Below, in pieces: positions 1 to 11,510 of a stretch of 64,000 bases of DNA. The notes under the pieces were generated by a model. It was given only the letters and a program-made list of their open reading frames with translations. It was not told the DNA's origin and did not search any database. The stretch's first letter is position 1; each line of letters begins with the position of its first letter. Origin of the DNA: Brienomyrus brachyistius (taxonomy: Eukaryota; Chordata; Actinopteri; Osteoglossiformes; Mormyridae); NCBI RefSeq assembly GCF_023856365.1, contig NC_064535.1, forward strand, positions 11,552,363 to 11,616,362. The letters are read 5' to 3'. The translations under genes and the position numbers were made by a program.

Positions 1-41
1 ATGTCTTTAGGTTATTGTTGTGATTTGGATTTGCCTTGCAG

Positions 42-263
42 GAAATATTTCAAGGTTGTCACCCTGTTCACTTCCTCAACTCCAGAGCACAGGGGGTCCG
101 GGACAAAGCCATATGTATCACAAAGTGAGTTCATGCCCTGAACCAAATGACATGCATTTGCATGTAGACTTGAACTTTCTCCAGTGGAAGTGTCAGAATG
201 CAGTTATGGAACATTAAAACAAGACTTTTCTGTGTAACTTCTTTACTGAAATTCATAATGTTG

Positions 264-355
<92 letters not shown>

Positions 356-3218
356 CATCCTCTCAGCACTATAAAAATGTTGCATGCTGCTGTTGTGTTT
401 CAACAGACCACTATCACCTGACTCACCGCCAGTAGAGGGCAGCAGCCTCTTTGTTCAAGAAGCAACAGCGCAAGATAAACACTTGATTCAGCTACTGAAG
501 CACGATGAGAACGTCAGCAACTGGGTGTCAGCTGAAATTGTCATCTGTGACTCCATTAAGGTATGGCTACTGTGTCATGGAGGCAAATCATTGTTGGGAA
601 CTTTTTAGATTGTATAAAGACTGTGTTTTGTTTATATGTTTTAGGCACAAGCTGGTTTGCTTTCAAAATTTCTTATGATGGCCAAGTATTGTTACGAATC
701 AAGAAATTTTGCCACAGCCATACAGATTCTTGGAGGACTAGAGAATGTCATTGTGAGACAATTACCAGTAAGTCCACTTAAATGTAATCTTCAGAAGGCA
801 TGTGTTCTTTGTACTAGTACAAATGTCTAATTAGCAGAGGTGTATAGGGGGGCGCACTGGTCCCAGCTGACCCAAAGTGACCCTCCCTACCCAGTCACTC
901 ACCGATTGTTTTCCTATTCCTACCAGGCATGGAAACATCTCTCTGCTAAAGTATGTGAGGTCCTGGAGGAGCTGAAAGCGGTGCAGGTACTGTGCAGCTC
1001 ATCTGGTGGTTCTTAGGCAGCTGTCAAAAGGACTGTGATGTGCAAATTCTGAACTTTATTTTTGTTTTCAAGCAAAATACAGAAAAAAATGTGAGATTTT
1101 CTAAAAATTTGCTTCTTGAAAAACTTAATACATTTTGTAAACAGGTTTCCCTTTAAAACACACATTCACATTGCTAACAGCTGTTCAATTTCCTGTTGTC
1201 CACATCCTTGGCAGAACCTGAAAATTCCTTGCAATCATTTTATTATCATCTACAGATACACAACTTATAATTAAGTCATAGGAAACAAATTACAGTTACA
1301 AATGCCTTCCATCAGTTTAAGTATCCTTATATTGACATTAATTTAAATTTCTGTACTTATTGGCAGAAGATACCTGTGTTATTAAATAGGTTTACAATAC
1401 AAATTAAAATAGTATTCTTTGGTAATGCAAGTGTTTTTTTTTCTAAATGTATCTTGTGATGTATAACATTACAGATTTTTTTTAATTACCAGTCATAAAA
1501 TTATGAAGTACATATTACGTTACGCTACAGATAAGTAAACATTTACATACACTTAATGCTTCTTTGAATCTAAAGTTTCATGAAGGGATATTCACTTGTG
1601 TTACTTAAAATATGCTTCAAAAATCCTGATTGATGTGAACTAGTATACAGATAATTTCTATAGCATAATTGCATGTTAAAGCACTATGTACCTATTTGCA
1701 GGTTGTCTTTAGTGTTGTGTATATGTGCGTAGATTTTATACCTATTAGGAAATATCTATGTATCAAGCTGATTAAAGCAAACTTTATTTTATCACATTAC
1801 TTCTGCAGGTTTTTCTAAAGAGCGATAACCTGTGTCTTATGGAGGGGGAGCAGTTCAAGAGGCAGCCCACCCTCCCAGCAGCTCTGATACTGGCCATGCA
1901 TGTCCAGCAGCTGGAGATTGGGGCCTTCACACTCGCCAGTGGAGCCTACAAGTGGCCAAAGCTAAGGTAGATCCCAGTGCAAAGTATCTCAGCCCTTCTA
2001 CTACGCATATTACAAGCTCTGTAAATACAGAAATAATTAAGGTGTACATTTTTGTAACATTATTCACTAAAAGGAGAAACTTGATGTTTTAAGGGGAATA
2101 ATCATTCAGTTCCTTAAATCTGAACATCTGCGGCTATACTTATTTCTCTTTCTTGATTATAAATGTTCCATTAATGTTTAAATTCGTGTTCCAACTGGTA
2201 ATTCAATAAATAGCTTAGATTCCACACACTATAACTGATATATGTACAGCTGTCTAAATAACCGGGAATTCAGGAGATCTACATCTGGTAAATGTACTTT
2301 TGACTAACAGTCTGTATTTCAAAAAACATTGTAGTCTTATAAGTATCCTTTTCATCAAAGCACTGTGAAAGAACAAAATACAATGGAGATATGGATATAT
2401 TTGCAATTTGGATACATGGGTATATTTGCAAATGATTTTACAGAGTTTGAGGTTATATATTGTCGTAATTGAAAAGCAGTTGCAGAACATAAGCTGCATT
2501 TCCTGCAGCCACCACAACTCCCAAACCATACAAGACCATACAAGAAGTGCACTGTTGAATGTAGATAAGACAGGCTTATATCTCTCATTTTACTAGTGCA
2601 TTGATAATAGATAATGGTGGAGTAGAAAAGTTTTTGCTATATTGTCCTGTAAACAGCTGCTTATCTCCTAAATTATCTTCCTGATTAAGAAAATTTGTCT
2701 GTCTGTCTATCTATCTATCTGAATAATTGTTCTGTGAGTAAAGGTTGTTACCATGTCCTAGTAATAATAGAGTAATTTAGAAAAAGTAGTGCTGGACTAT
2801 TTATGTGTGGTATTACCCACAGTGTACCAGAGTTGACAGGATTTTCATCTCAATTGAGTTTATGAATATATTCTGTAAATAATTTCCAAAATGAATTAAT
2901 ACTTCTGATTTCCAAAAATTTATTTTTCATGAAAGTGGTGGCAAAATGTGCATTGGGTGATATATCTTTTTCTGTATTTGTTGAAGGAACATAGCAAAGG
3001 TTGTGAGCCAGATCCATGCCTTCCAGGAGAACAAGTTCACGTATGTCCCTGACCGAGAGCTGCAGACCTACCTGCGCCAGCGCATCGCCTACCTGAGTGA
3101 CTGTGACATTGGGCTCCTGGCTGCCGAGAATGACACCAATTTCCAGCAAATCCTTGCCGAACGTCACTCTAAGAAGATACAAGACACGCTGCGTAAAGTG
3201 AAGGCCACTTTCCAGTGA
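42..3218 (+). CDS. kndc1: Kndc1 (very-KIND) C-terminal RasGEF region, partial gene (last six exons)
   Basis: I assembled this from six exons: 42-124, 407-560, 645-767, 927-986, 1809-1966 and 2987-3218 (stop TGA 3216-3218). All have AG acceptors and GT donors, and the phases join without a break: 810 nt, 269 residues plus stop. The product is the C-terminal part of a Ras guanine-nucleotide exchange factor (CDC25/RasGEF fold). It starts with EIFQGCHPVHFLNS, has the helical segment NFATAIQILGGLENVIVRQL, and ends QDTLRKVKATFQ. Family and length fit KNDC1, a protein with KIND domains at the N terminus and a RasGEF domain at the C terminus, known for neuronal and dendritic roles. The N-terminal exons lie before the window. 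Position next to Ventx-type genes supports the assignment, because human KNDC1 and VENTX are close neighbours. Another RasGEF family member is less likely. The identity comes from memory of the family, not from a search. Confidence 0.85.
264..350. repeat. Compound microsatellite (CA)n-(TA)n
   Basis: A CA dinucleotide run to about 314 is followed directly by a TA run to 350. It lies in a kndc1 intron, ending 56 bases before the acceptor at 405-406. Confidence 0.98.
429..443 (+). promoter_or_regulatory. CTCF-like motif inside a kndc1 coding exon
   Basis: CCAGTAGAGGGCAGC fits the CTCF core consensus CCASYAGRKGGCRS at every position. It lies in the second visible kndc1 exon, so codon constraint could also explain it. 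Binding is inferred only. Confidence 0.4.
987..1808 (+). other. kndc1: Long kndc1 intron
   Basis: AT-rich intron between the exons ending at 986 and starting at 1809. I see no exon, RNA gene or clear repeat in it. The next intron, 1967-2986, is similar and holds a short TCTG/TCTA run at about 2694-2720. Confidence 0.7.
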
Positions 3219-3760
3219 CATTCCCTCAAAGGCACCACATACCATGTCTTATTGTGACTGCAGGTATACATACATGGCAAACGCAGTGGCTAATATTGAC
3301 ATATTTCCTTAAGCTCATGTTAAGAGATGTACCATATTGTAAAACACTGGAAAACTGTATTGAGATGCATAGTTTACACCAAAGGTCACCAGCCTAGAGG
3401 AATTCCAGGTGTTGGGGGAAGGGGCCATTTAATAGTATGCTTTTAGCATGTTCATATATGTTATAAAAGACCAGGAATTTTAGGAAACCAAAACCACATG
3501 CCAAGTCTCTTCATTTAAGTAATTTTGGATTCTTATATCGATATTATGCATAACAGCGCTCAAAGAAAATGTCTCCCTGATTTTTATTGGACTCTTCTCT
3601 CACCTTTAACATCACCTTATCAGATGAAATCTGAATGCAAGATAGTGCTGAAAGGGAAATCGGATTAAAGTGAATTATAACACATTCATTAGTGTGTAGA
3701 TATGATTATATTTCCAAATCCATGGTCTCAATCAAAACAATAAGAAGAAGAAGAATAAAA
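3219..3760 (+). other. kndc1: Probable kndc1 3' UTR
   Basis: Sequence after the stop codon. The first canonical AATAAA I see is at 3754-3759, giving a 3' UTR of about 540-560 nt. Other polyadenylation variants further upstream cannot be excluded. Confidence 0.5.
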
Positions 3761-5800
3761 GGAGGAAATAAATTATGTTTCATAATTCTTTATAGTTTAA
3801 AAAGGGTTACATTTCTGCACAATGTAAAAGTTCTGTTTTTGTCACTAAAAATCACTAAAATATTTGGTATTAATTTACCATATGTATTTGATTTATAATT
3901 GAACTAATGGTCCTATCTATTGCGACTATAGCCGTCTTAAAATTGCAATTCAGTTTGAAGGAAACAGAATGTAATTTTATGTGCTTAATTTTCTGTTTGT
4001 AGGAAATGGTTTAGTCGAATTGTTTCTTTTGGATTTAGTTTGTTTTTTGAAGATTGAAACCACATGAAGCTTTTTATTAAGATGTCTATTTTACATCTTA
4101 ATTGGCATCTCTTTATCATCCCATCAGTTGGTTTATGGGTTATTTTGGTTAAATGTAACAAATGTAACATAACATAAATGTTATAGGAATTTCTTATTGG
4201 AAAAAAAGCATTACAGTACTTTATACATACTAGTACCATAATTGTTTTAATCTTTTCATATAATGTCCATTTTTAAGACTATGTATAATTCTTCTACTGG
4301 GCCTGCAAATGGTACTTTGATGTTTCATTTTCCCACGGCAGACTTCAAAAAGAACTGGACGACATTAGAGGTTTCTACTTGTAATCATAAAATACATTTT
4401 GTGGAAGGTTGGCTACATTACTCGTTATTGTTTATTTAACTTTTTATAGTTGTATCCCAATATGTTTAGAAGACGCGGGCTTGTTTTTTCGCGGGTTCGC
4501 ATGGAACATATGCTTTTGTGTTCGGTCGCTTAGGTCATTGCCAAAGAATTGCAAAGCTTCACAGCGACAGGGCGGAGGCTCCTAATTCAGTCTCTGAAAA
4601 AGCTTATGCAACATAGTCGCGAGGAAATAAGCGCCCCTGGAAGAGGCGCCCTCCGAAGTCTCCTGCCAGTGCCCCCACTTTCCCTATTGTTTTTCCGGGG
4701 GGGATAATAGGATCGTCTTTAAATCTTCAAAGTGCAGTAGATAAAGGAAATAATTGTAAGGCAAAAAACTCAAGACTTTTAAATCAATATGTCATTGATA
4801 AAATAAATATTCAACAATCATTATATGCATTGTTTAGCTTAAACGATCTTTTATTGGCATTTTTGGTTGCTGGCCGAAACAGTGCTACAGACTGAGATAT
4901 TTAAGGTTCACAATAATAAAGTTTCCCTTTCGCAAAGTTACCAAAATCTACTTATTTTGTGAGAAAATAAGATTAGTCTAAAATGCACAGTTAAAAAAAC
5001 GATTGCATTCCCTGACCAATTTCAATTATCTAGTTGTATCATTTCTCATTATTTTTGTTTTTGCTTCGCGTACTCTTATTTCTGAAGTTCATTCATAAAA
5101 CTGAAGTTAAATGCAACACAGCTATTCTCTTCACAACATATTTTGCCTGAAGTTTGGCGGAAAACACAAAATGTAATTGTGCTGCTACTGTAATGCCTTT
5201 GATCTCTGTAATACCTAAAGAAGCCGGGCCTGAACAAGCGTCTGCTGCAGGCAAGGCGGCGGCAGCGCTCTGCGCAGTATGTTACTACCCAGCGATGTTG
5301 AACCTGCTGAAAGTGCGACTGCGCCGTTGTTTTTTTTACCTTTTAAGTTAAGAGGGGTCTGTTATAGCAAATATAATGGGTATAGTTGCTAATTAATCCA
5401 AACAGTCCCAATACGTTGAAATATCTTTTAAGCGTATTATAAGGCTAAAGTTGTTCAAATTCTGGCATTTGGTTGAATTTTATCGTGTTGGAGAGTGAAC
5501 CTACTATTTATGTATCATTAGGCCTATACCGTAGGCCTAATTGGTGTTGGGGCTGTAGTGAATTGTAGGATGTCTGCAGGTACTGCAGTCTGGATACAGC
5601 CAAATCAGCCATACATGTATTATTTTTTTAAAATATAAAGGCAATAAAAACAGAAAATCATATGTGATTTTGATTTCCAGACGATGGCAGGTTAATGTAA
5701 ATACGAGCTGAAATGGTTCTCACAGACTTGGCGGCGCCAAAGATTTACACCTTTTCGGGATATGTGAAAACCTCAACAACAACTATCCCATTAGCTGCCA
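3761..5800. other. Intergenic region between kndc1 and the first homeobox gene
   Basis: There is no convincing coding exon. It is AT-rich except for a more GC- and CpG-rich patch near 4470-4720 and another at 5220-5340. Either could be regulatory, but I recognise no specific element. Confidence 0.6.
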
Positions 5801-5809
5801 TCATTGAGA

Positions 5810-5870
5810 CGATCGGGCGCTAACGTCCCTTTGCATATGATAATATCATGGGAACTGTTACAGTATAAAA
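5810..5870 (+). promoter_or_regulatory. Core promoter of first vox/vent gene: octamer-type site plus TATA box
   Basis: TATAAAA at 5864-5870 lies 84-90 bases before the ATG at 5954. TTTGCATATG at 5830-5839, a POU/octamer-type site, lies 24 bases before the TATA box. CGATCG at 5810-5815 is also found before the second homeobox gene. The same set recurs upstream of the paralog, which argues that it is functional. Confidence 0.65.
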
Positions 5871-5953
5871 GTGGTCTTGTGTCTTATTGCCAGAGACCAT
5901 TTGACTTCTCGTGGAATATACGAGTTCTTGGCAATTTGACCCAAAGTGGAAAT

Positions 5954-6932
5954 ATGGTTAAAGATTTCTCCATTGAATGGCTGGCCCGCAGCCATTACGA
6001 CCCTGCAGTGGAATCGCTAGATACGGGAAATGTACCACAACATTTTGCGTGTGTGGTTCAGCCTCCACCCCCGACATCTTACGACAAACCTAAACACAAC
6101 ATCAAGAAGCACACGATGCCAGAAACTACCAAGAACATCGACAACCAAGAAGACAATCCATCAGCTGCCTCATCCATTCGTTGCTCGTCCCCAAACTGTA
6201 AGTAGACTATACAAGTTCAATCTTCAATTTACACATTATTTTAGTATTAGGTTTTGACATTATAAAGATACCAATGTAATCTTCACGAATAATCCCGGAC
6301 AACTATATAGTATATAATTATTTATAACTGTTCATTTCAGTTTCAGAACAGAGAGACTACTCGTCGGGCTACGAGAGCGAAGTCGCGTTTTCAGAACGTG
6401 CCACCAGCAAGGAGGACAGTGATGGAATGGCGGACGGTGCTCAGCGCAGAGTGCGCACAAAGTTCACATCTCAACAGGTCTTCAGGCTAGAGAAGACTTT
6501 CGGCAAACACAAATACCTGGATGCAGCCGAAAGAATGAAATTAGCTGCGAAACTCAACCTTTCTGAGACTCAGGTAAGCATGCCGCTGTCATAATCCAGC
6601 CAAATAGAATGACCAAATTTAACGTCTTTTGAATGCAGCCTTGCTAATAATTCTTGATGTGCTTTATTCAGGTGAGAACTTGGTTTCAGAACCGGAGGAT
6701 GAAACTGAAGCGCGACGTGCACGACTTGGCAGCGGAATATTTAGCCCCCAGTTTTTGTGCAGCGTTATTAAATCCGCCCCATGTTGTTCAGCACCGAAAT
6801 GCTGGACAGCATCTCCTTTTGAACCCTTCAGTATACGGTCTTCCAGGTCCCATGGTGCCACAAGTTCTCATGAATCCCGTGGTGAATAGGAAGTCTACAA
6901 ACCCCACCATGCTGCCTTCCATTTATTTATGA
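5954..6932 (+). CDS. vox/vent: vox/vent-family homeobox transcriptional repressor, first copy
   Basis: Three exons, 5954-6197, 6341-6573 and 6672-6932, join to 245 residues. The start is the ATG giving MVKDFSIEWLARS. This N-terminal FS-EW motif recurs in the neighbouring paralog, whereas the in-frame upstream ATG at 5804 precedes the TATA box. A serine-rich segment (about 88-95, YSSGYESE) precedes the homeodomain at about 116-175. Helix 3 reads VRTWFQNRRMKLKR, with Thr at homeodomain position 47, typical of the Vent class. An intron falls between homeodomain residues 44 and 45. Fish Vox and Vent are BMP- and Wnt8-regulated repressors of dorsal organizer genes in the early embryo. A proline-rich tail follows the homeodomain. 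AATAAA lies at 6977-6982. I am sure of the family, but cannot say which of the two genes is vox and which is vent. Confidence 0.92.
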
Positions 6933-6982
6933 CAGATGTGTACCCCGACCATGTCGTGTAAAATACAGCACCGGGAAATAAA
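6933..6982 (+). other. 3' UTR of first vox/vent gene with polyA signal
   Basis: A short AT-rich tail with AATAAA at 6977-6982. A second AATAAA at 7073-7078 is a possible alternative. Confidence 0.55.
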
Positions 6983-7785
6983 GAGAAAAAACGTTCATTC
7001 TTAAGTATTTCGTCGTGTAAAATGTATAATTTCATGTAAAATAATGTAAATGGAAAATTGATATATTTAACACAATAAATTCTGTGTACTTCTGAACTCG
7101 CTTCATTTGCGTTTTTGCCCAGAAACACTATAACTTGTGGGGACCTTGATTTCAGATCTAATTAATTTCTTTAAAAATATTCTACGCTTGTTTAGGATTT
7201 TTTGTCAGCTTGACCTGGAATACGCTAAGTAATATTGCTAAATATATAAATTTAGACAGGTAGGCCTATACAATACAGTCCTATAGGCAGGTATAAAGTA
7301 AATATTCACTATAAAGTAAATATATACTTACTATAAAGTCCCTGTATAGTAATATCGGCACGTTGTTACGTTAGCGATTAGCATCAGCTCTATTCCATCT
7401 ATAGCCCAGTGGTCTCTACATTAATTTACAGCGATAGCTGAGCCGCTCCAATAAAGGAAAATCTGGAGAGGTACATGATTATATCAAAATATCAAACTGG
7501 GGGGGAGGGGGGGGGGGCAACTTGTTGACTATATTGATGAAGTTTCCTTTGACGTCCACCCTGCAGTACTCTGCAGCACGGCGCTTTAGATATGTGGCAT
7601 TAATTGTAGTGGCCCAATGTACATGGGCATATAAATATATTTAATTCCTAAAACCTGAAATGAGAGCTACGCATTGCTTTCTTACGAGCTACTATAGGCC
7701 TACCTGGAAATACTACGTGCTAATTGATTTGTTCTTTTTCTTCATGAAAGGTAATCAGCTAGAAAGCGTTCATGTATGGTTTATT

Positions 7786-7797
7786 ACACACACACAC

Positions 7798-7883
<86 letters not shown>
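7786..7883. repeat. Compound microsatellite (CA)n-(TA)n-(GA)n
   Basis: CA to 7800, then about 44 bases of AT to 7844, then GA to about 7883. The open frame across it is only dipeptide repeat. Confidence 0.98.
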
Positions 7884-7888
<5 letters not shown>

Positions 7889-9019
7889 TTAGGTATTGAT
7901 ACATCAATGTGTGTTATTTGACTACGAGCAACGTATGGTATTAGCCTACTCCGTTGGTGTTACTGTAAGCTGTTGGCAGTTGATCGAATCTTTGCATAAA
8001 CACAATTAAACTGCGACGTGCTGCCTACTTAGGAAATCGACACCGAAAAATATAAATATTGGGCTTAACCGGTATCACATTGATTAATTCCTAATAACCA
8101 AGCATAAGACATTCCCTGAATCAATTAATTTATTTGTTTACAAAATACCCCGGAGAATTTGTTCCTTCAAACAAAAAAATAGCAAATGAAGTAGTCGTCT
8201 ACCTTAACGAGACGTGTGTTAGATAGTACCATGGCTCCTTCAGGGGATTACTTGTCTAAGTACGAAAAGGTCCCTTGCTGTGCTTTCATATGCGCGCCAA
8301 ATAATTCTGTTTGTTTTCATTGTGGTACTTCAAACGCTGGCTAACGACGAGATCATGGTCGACAATTAGTACTAATTACTCCTTCTACTGATGCATTTAC
8401 ACTTTACCACACAGGCCGCCGTCGCTGGCTCCACGATGTCTGCTCCCTGTTTACGGACTAACGACCCCATATGGACGTGAAGTTCATTCAGGATGGCCAA
8501 GAATTGACATTATTCCGCACTAACGTTTGTCTTCAACCTGGTAAATGTCTATAGATTAATGTTTATTGTAACCGATTATTGTACTAAACGTTTTACAGTG
8601 ATTTGTATGTATTGTAATGAGTCAATAAAATTAAATTCTGGGCAGTTTCTGCCGTTGTTCAATCTCGTTTTCTAAATGTTAATATAATATTGCGATGGAT
8701 GAAGGAATGTGACAACGACTAGACAACTCTTTTTTATCTTCCGTGAGTGTTAATTTACATTCTAACAGATTTGAACTATGCAGGCCGCATAGTATGTGAA
8801 TTGCCTGTTGTCCTCTTTACGAATTTTGTTGTTAATGTAATGATCGTCGCTGAGATTTCTTTGCTAACCTTATTTAATTTGACTTTGATTTACTGGATAT
8901 TCTAAGTAATATTCTGCATTCATTGAGTTCACTGTTATCTGGGAATCTGCAATGGGCGCCGAGGTTGCTGCGATCCTCAGAGCTGGCGCCGGTGGTCTGG
9001 CACATGTCAATCTCCATTC

Positions 9020-9062
9020 ACTGTCAACAAAGATCAAACATCAATCCTTCACTTTCACACTG
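9020..9062 (+). promoter_or_regulatory. Candidate TCF/SOX/T-box motif cluster upstream of second homeobox gene
   Basis: AACAAAG (9026-9032, SOX-like) abuts GATCAAA (9032-9038, TCF/LEF-like). TTTCACAC (9053-9060) resembles a T-box half site. All lie within 40 bases, about 0.8 kb before the second gene's ATG. vox and vent are known Wnt8 targets, so a TCF site here would make sense. The motifs are short and could be chance. Confidence 0.35.
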
Positions 9063-9745
9063 ATGTTCGCTCAAGTCGGTCACCTCCATTTTTTTTTTAC
9101 AAAAAGACAATTGGTCAACAATTCATCACGAGTAAATCAGCTCACGGCTGGCAGCGGCGAGACAGTCGGTGCTTATGCAGGCACCGGGACACAATCAGTA
9201 GTATTACAAGTCTTCGCAGGGGATTTGCGAAACCAAGGGTTTGCTTAACACCAGCACACAATACATATGCACGGGCACACATACAAAACATTGTTTTAAA
9301 TTAGGAGTTCAATATTATGCTGCCATTTTTTTTTACTAACACCGTTTTTAATATGCAATCGTAGTTTTCGGGATACCAGGCCTAAGTTACTGCAGTCAAA
9401 TTATAATAATTTAAAAAGCGACATTATGAGATTATGCATCTATTTTCTAAATCGATTCCCTAGAAAATATCCATAAAGTTTTATCAGTGTTGGCCTATTA
9501 TGAGCCACACAACATGGCCTGAACTACGGTCACTTTTTTGTACATGAATATTAACAATTAACATCCCTTAACCTTTAATTGTCAAAGTCATAAGAGGGGC
9601 AGGGAGACGGGAATGACCCAGACGGTGGTATCTCGGAGACAATGTGGCGCCTGGATTTAACAGGTTTACTGAATGTGCTAAAACTACAGTTGCAACATCT
9701 ATTAACTTCAATTAATAGAGCCATTAAACACTTATCGTTCCCCTG

Positions 9746-9790
9746 CGATCGCTTTACATATGCAAATAGCGTCAGGGGAATGGTTATATA
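9746..9790 (+). promoter_or_regulatory. Core promoter of second vox/vent gene: octamer plus TATA box
   Basis: CATATGCAAAT at 9757-9767 contains a perfect ATGCAAAT octamer. TATATA follows at 9785-9790, 75-80 bases before the ATG at 9865. CGATCG lies at 9746-9751. The ten bases CATATGCAAA are identical to the reverse complement of the site before the first gene. Confidence 0.7.
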
Positions 9791-9864
9791 GGGAGAGGTC
9801 AGATCCCACAGGTCGCATAACACCTCCAGCAAGCTCCTGCACGGACCGTAAACCTCCAGGAAAC

Positions 9865-10790
9865 ATGGCAAAAGTCTTCTCTGTGGAATGGATGTCGCAG
9901 AGTATTTACAGTGCTGCAGCTGAGACGGACCGAGAGAAAGCGCAAGATGCCAGTCCTGCATTTTTAAAGCCTCATTTGCCTCCGGTGGCTGAAGCGTCGT
10001 CCTACGTGGAAATTTCAGCTGAGCCGAAAATCTCACTTTCTACAGAAAAAGAATCAGACTGTAATGGAGCTTCTCAAACCTACAATCCATCGTCTCCAAC
10101 AAGTAAGTATCTGTTCACGATGACTGTATGTCGAGACTGCCGTTTCCTATATTTTTTGTAGCTTGAATGCCCGGATACAGTTTGTAGTATACTTATTGTG
10201 CCCTTTCAACTTTCAGACAGTTCTGGGTACACCACGGGCTCCGAGAGTGAGGTGGGAGAGGATAGTGAAGGAGAGACTGGCCTACAGCGCAGGCTGAGAA
10301 CGAAGTTCACATCCGACCAACTGTACAGACTGGAAAAAATGTTCAATAAGCACAAATACCTTGGAGCGACGCAAAGAAGAAATTTGGCGGAGAAGTTGCA
10401 TCTTACTGAAACACAGGTAAGAGACTTTTATACTCTTGTAACACTGTAGTAACTAAATGACAGGACGACTCGTGACGAAATGTGTTTGGAGGCAATGTGC
10501 AATAACATGCTCTATATTTTTTGTGGCAGGTGAAGACGTGGTTTCAGAACAGAAGGATGAAGCTGAAAAGAGAAGTACAGGACTTGCGCGCAGAATATTT
10601 CTGCCCCACGATCCCACCCGTGATGTTTACGCCTGTTGTACCATTTCAACAACACGGCTGCGCTGGACAGCAGCCCCAGCTGACTGCAGCCCCTCACGCC
10701 CTGTACTCCCCGCTGGTGAAACAGCTCTCGATTCAACAGATGATCCCTCAACAAATCCATCCGCTGATGCTTGCTCCACAGTATTACTGA
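9865..10790 (+). CDS. vox/vent: vox/vent-family homeobox transcriptional repressor, second copy
   Basis: Three exons, 9865-10102, 10217-10416 and 10530-10790, join to 232 residues. The start gives MAKVFSVEWMSQS, matching the N terminus of the upstream paralog. Intron phases and positions are the same as in that gene, and the last exon has the same length (261 nt). The homeodomain covers about 103-162, starts near RRLRTKFTSDQLYRLEK and has helix 3 VKTWFQNRRMKLKREV with Thr47. It is followed by DLRAEYF, also shared with the first copy (DLAAEYL). An acidic SESEVGEDSEGE stretch precedes the homeodomain. The tail is rich in Pro and Gln. As a member of the Ventx class it should act in the nucleus as a ventralising repressor downstream of BMP. 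The tandem copy arose by duplication. Which of vox or vent this is remains open. Confidence 0.92.
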
Positions 10791-11060
10791 GAATGGAAAT
10801 GCAGTACAAAGTACTCGAACTGGACTTTCGGGGATTCGTGCAATGATCTACTGATTATGGCATTAAATACTTACGGCAGTTAGGTATAAATGCTATTAAT
10901 GTGGTACTTACAATGTGTTTTATTGTCCAATGATGATGCATATAAAAGCACTGACATTTTTTTGCTTAAATTAACTTTAATTATCTGTTTATAGTAAGAT
11001 ATAAAATAATTTATGTATGTCCACCTTTTGTTTTATTACGACGTACCGTACACAAATAAA
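10791..11060 (+). other. 3' UTR of second vox/vent gene
   Basis: AT-rich sequence after the stop codon, ending with AATAAA at 11055-11060. I see no repeat in it. Confidence 0.55.
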
Positions 11061-11410
11061 ATGTGAGTGAATTTGCATTGTGTCTATCTATATATTTATT
11101 TTTATATTTATCTATACGAGTCTTTTATTTTGCTCACGCATAAACACAGCCTATTGTGTATTATTAAGCACCGTGGGCAGTGTAGTAATTCGAAATCATC
11201 AAGCAGAATTTTAAAACGGCTTTGTTATGAAAGGGAAGCTGGTGTATCGTTCTTTAAAAAAAGGTGTGCAACTATAAATGTTGATCTCACGTAGACAGCA
11301 ATACCTTAAACTGTAAATTACCAAGAATAAACCGGTACTGACAATTTCTCTTCTTGCTTTTTGGGTTTACGTATCTCTGTTTATAGACTTACCTTCAGAT
11401 CTACAGTTAG

Positions 11411-11510
11411 AGATGGAGCCCATTAGACGACACCCGGCGGAGCCCCCGCGTAACACCCCCTATTGTCGCTCATTTGCATGTGAAAAATTGCATCAAAGAA
11501 GAGATAACTA
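11411..11510 (+). promoter_or_regulatory. Candidate enhancer with SOX, octamer, TCF and GATA motifs
   Basis: TATTGT (11461-11466, SOX-like) lies five bases before a perfect ATTTGCAT octamer (11472-11479). ATCAAAG (11492-11498, TCF/LEF) and AGATAA (11502-11507, GATA) follow. A CpG-rich patch precedes them. This is about 0.65 kb after the second homeobox gene. POU5 and SOX proteins, Wnt and GATA factors all act in early ventral patterning. Function is inferred from motif spacing only. Confidence 0.4.

Larger units (their letters stand above)
6983..9745. other. Intergenic region between the two homeobox genes
   Basis: No coding exon is supported. It holds a poly-G-rich run near 7500-7517, a compound microsatellite at 7786-7883, and a CpG-containing patch around 8940-9245 with TCF/SOX-like motifs. 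This is the natural place for shared vox/vent enhancers, but that is inference. Confidence 0.6.

Noticed and set aside
5804..5953. In-frame upstream ATG extending the first homeobox protein by 50 residues
   Set aside because: It precedes the TATA box, and the paralog's homology begins at the ATG at 5954 (MVKDFS versus MAKVFS).
7660..7899. 79-codon plus-strand open frame
   Set aside because: Most of it is translated CA/TA/GA microsatellite.
9575..10036. 153-codon minus-strand open frame
   Set aside because: It is antisense to exon 1 and the promoter of the second homeobox gene and shows no domain.
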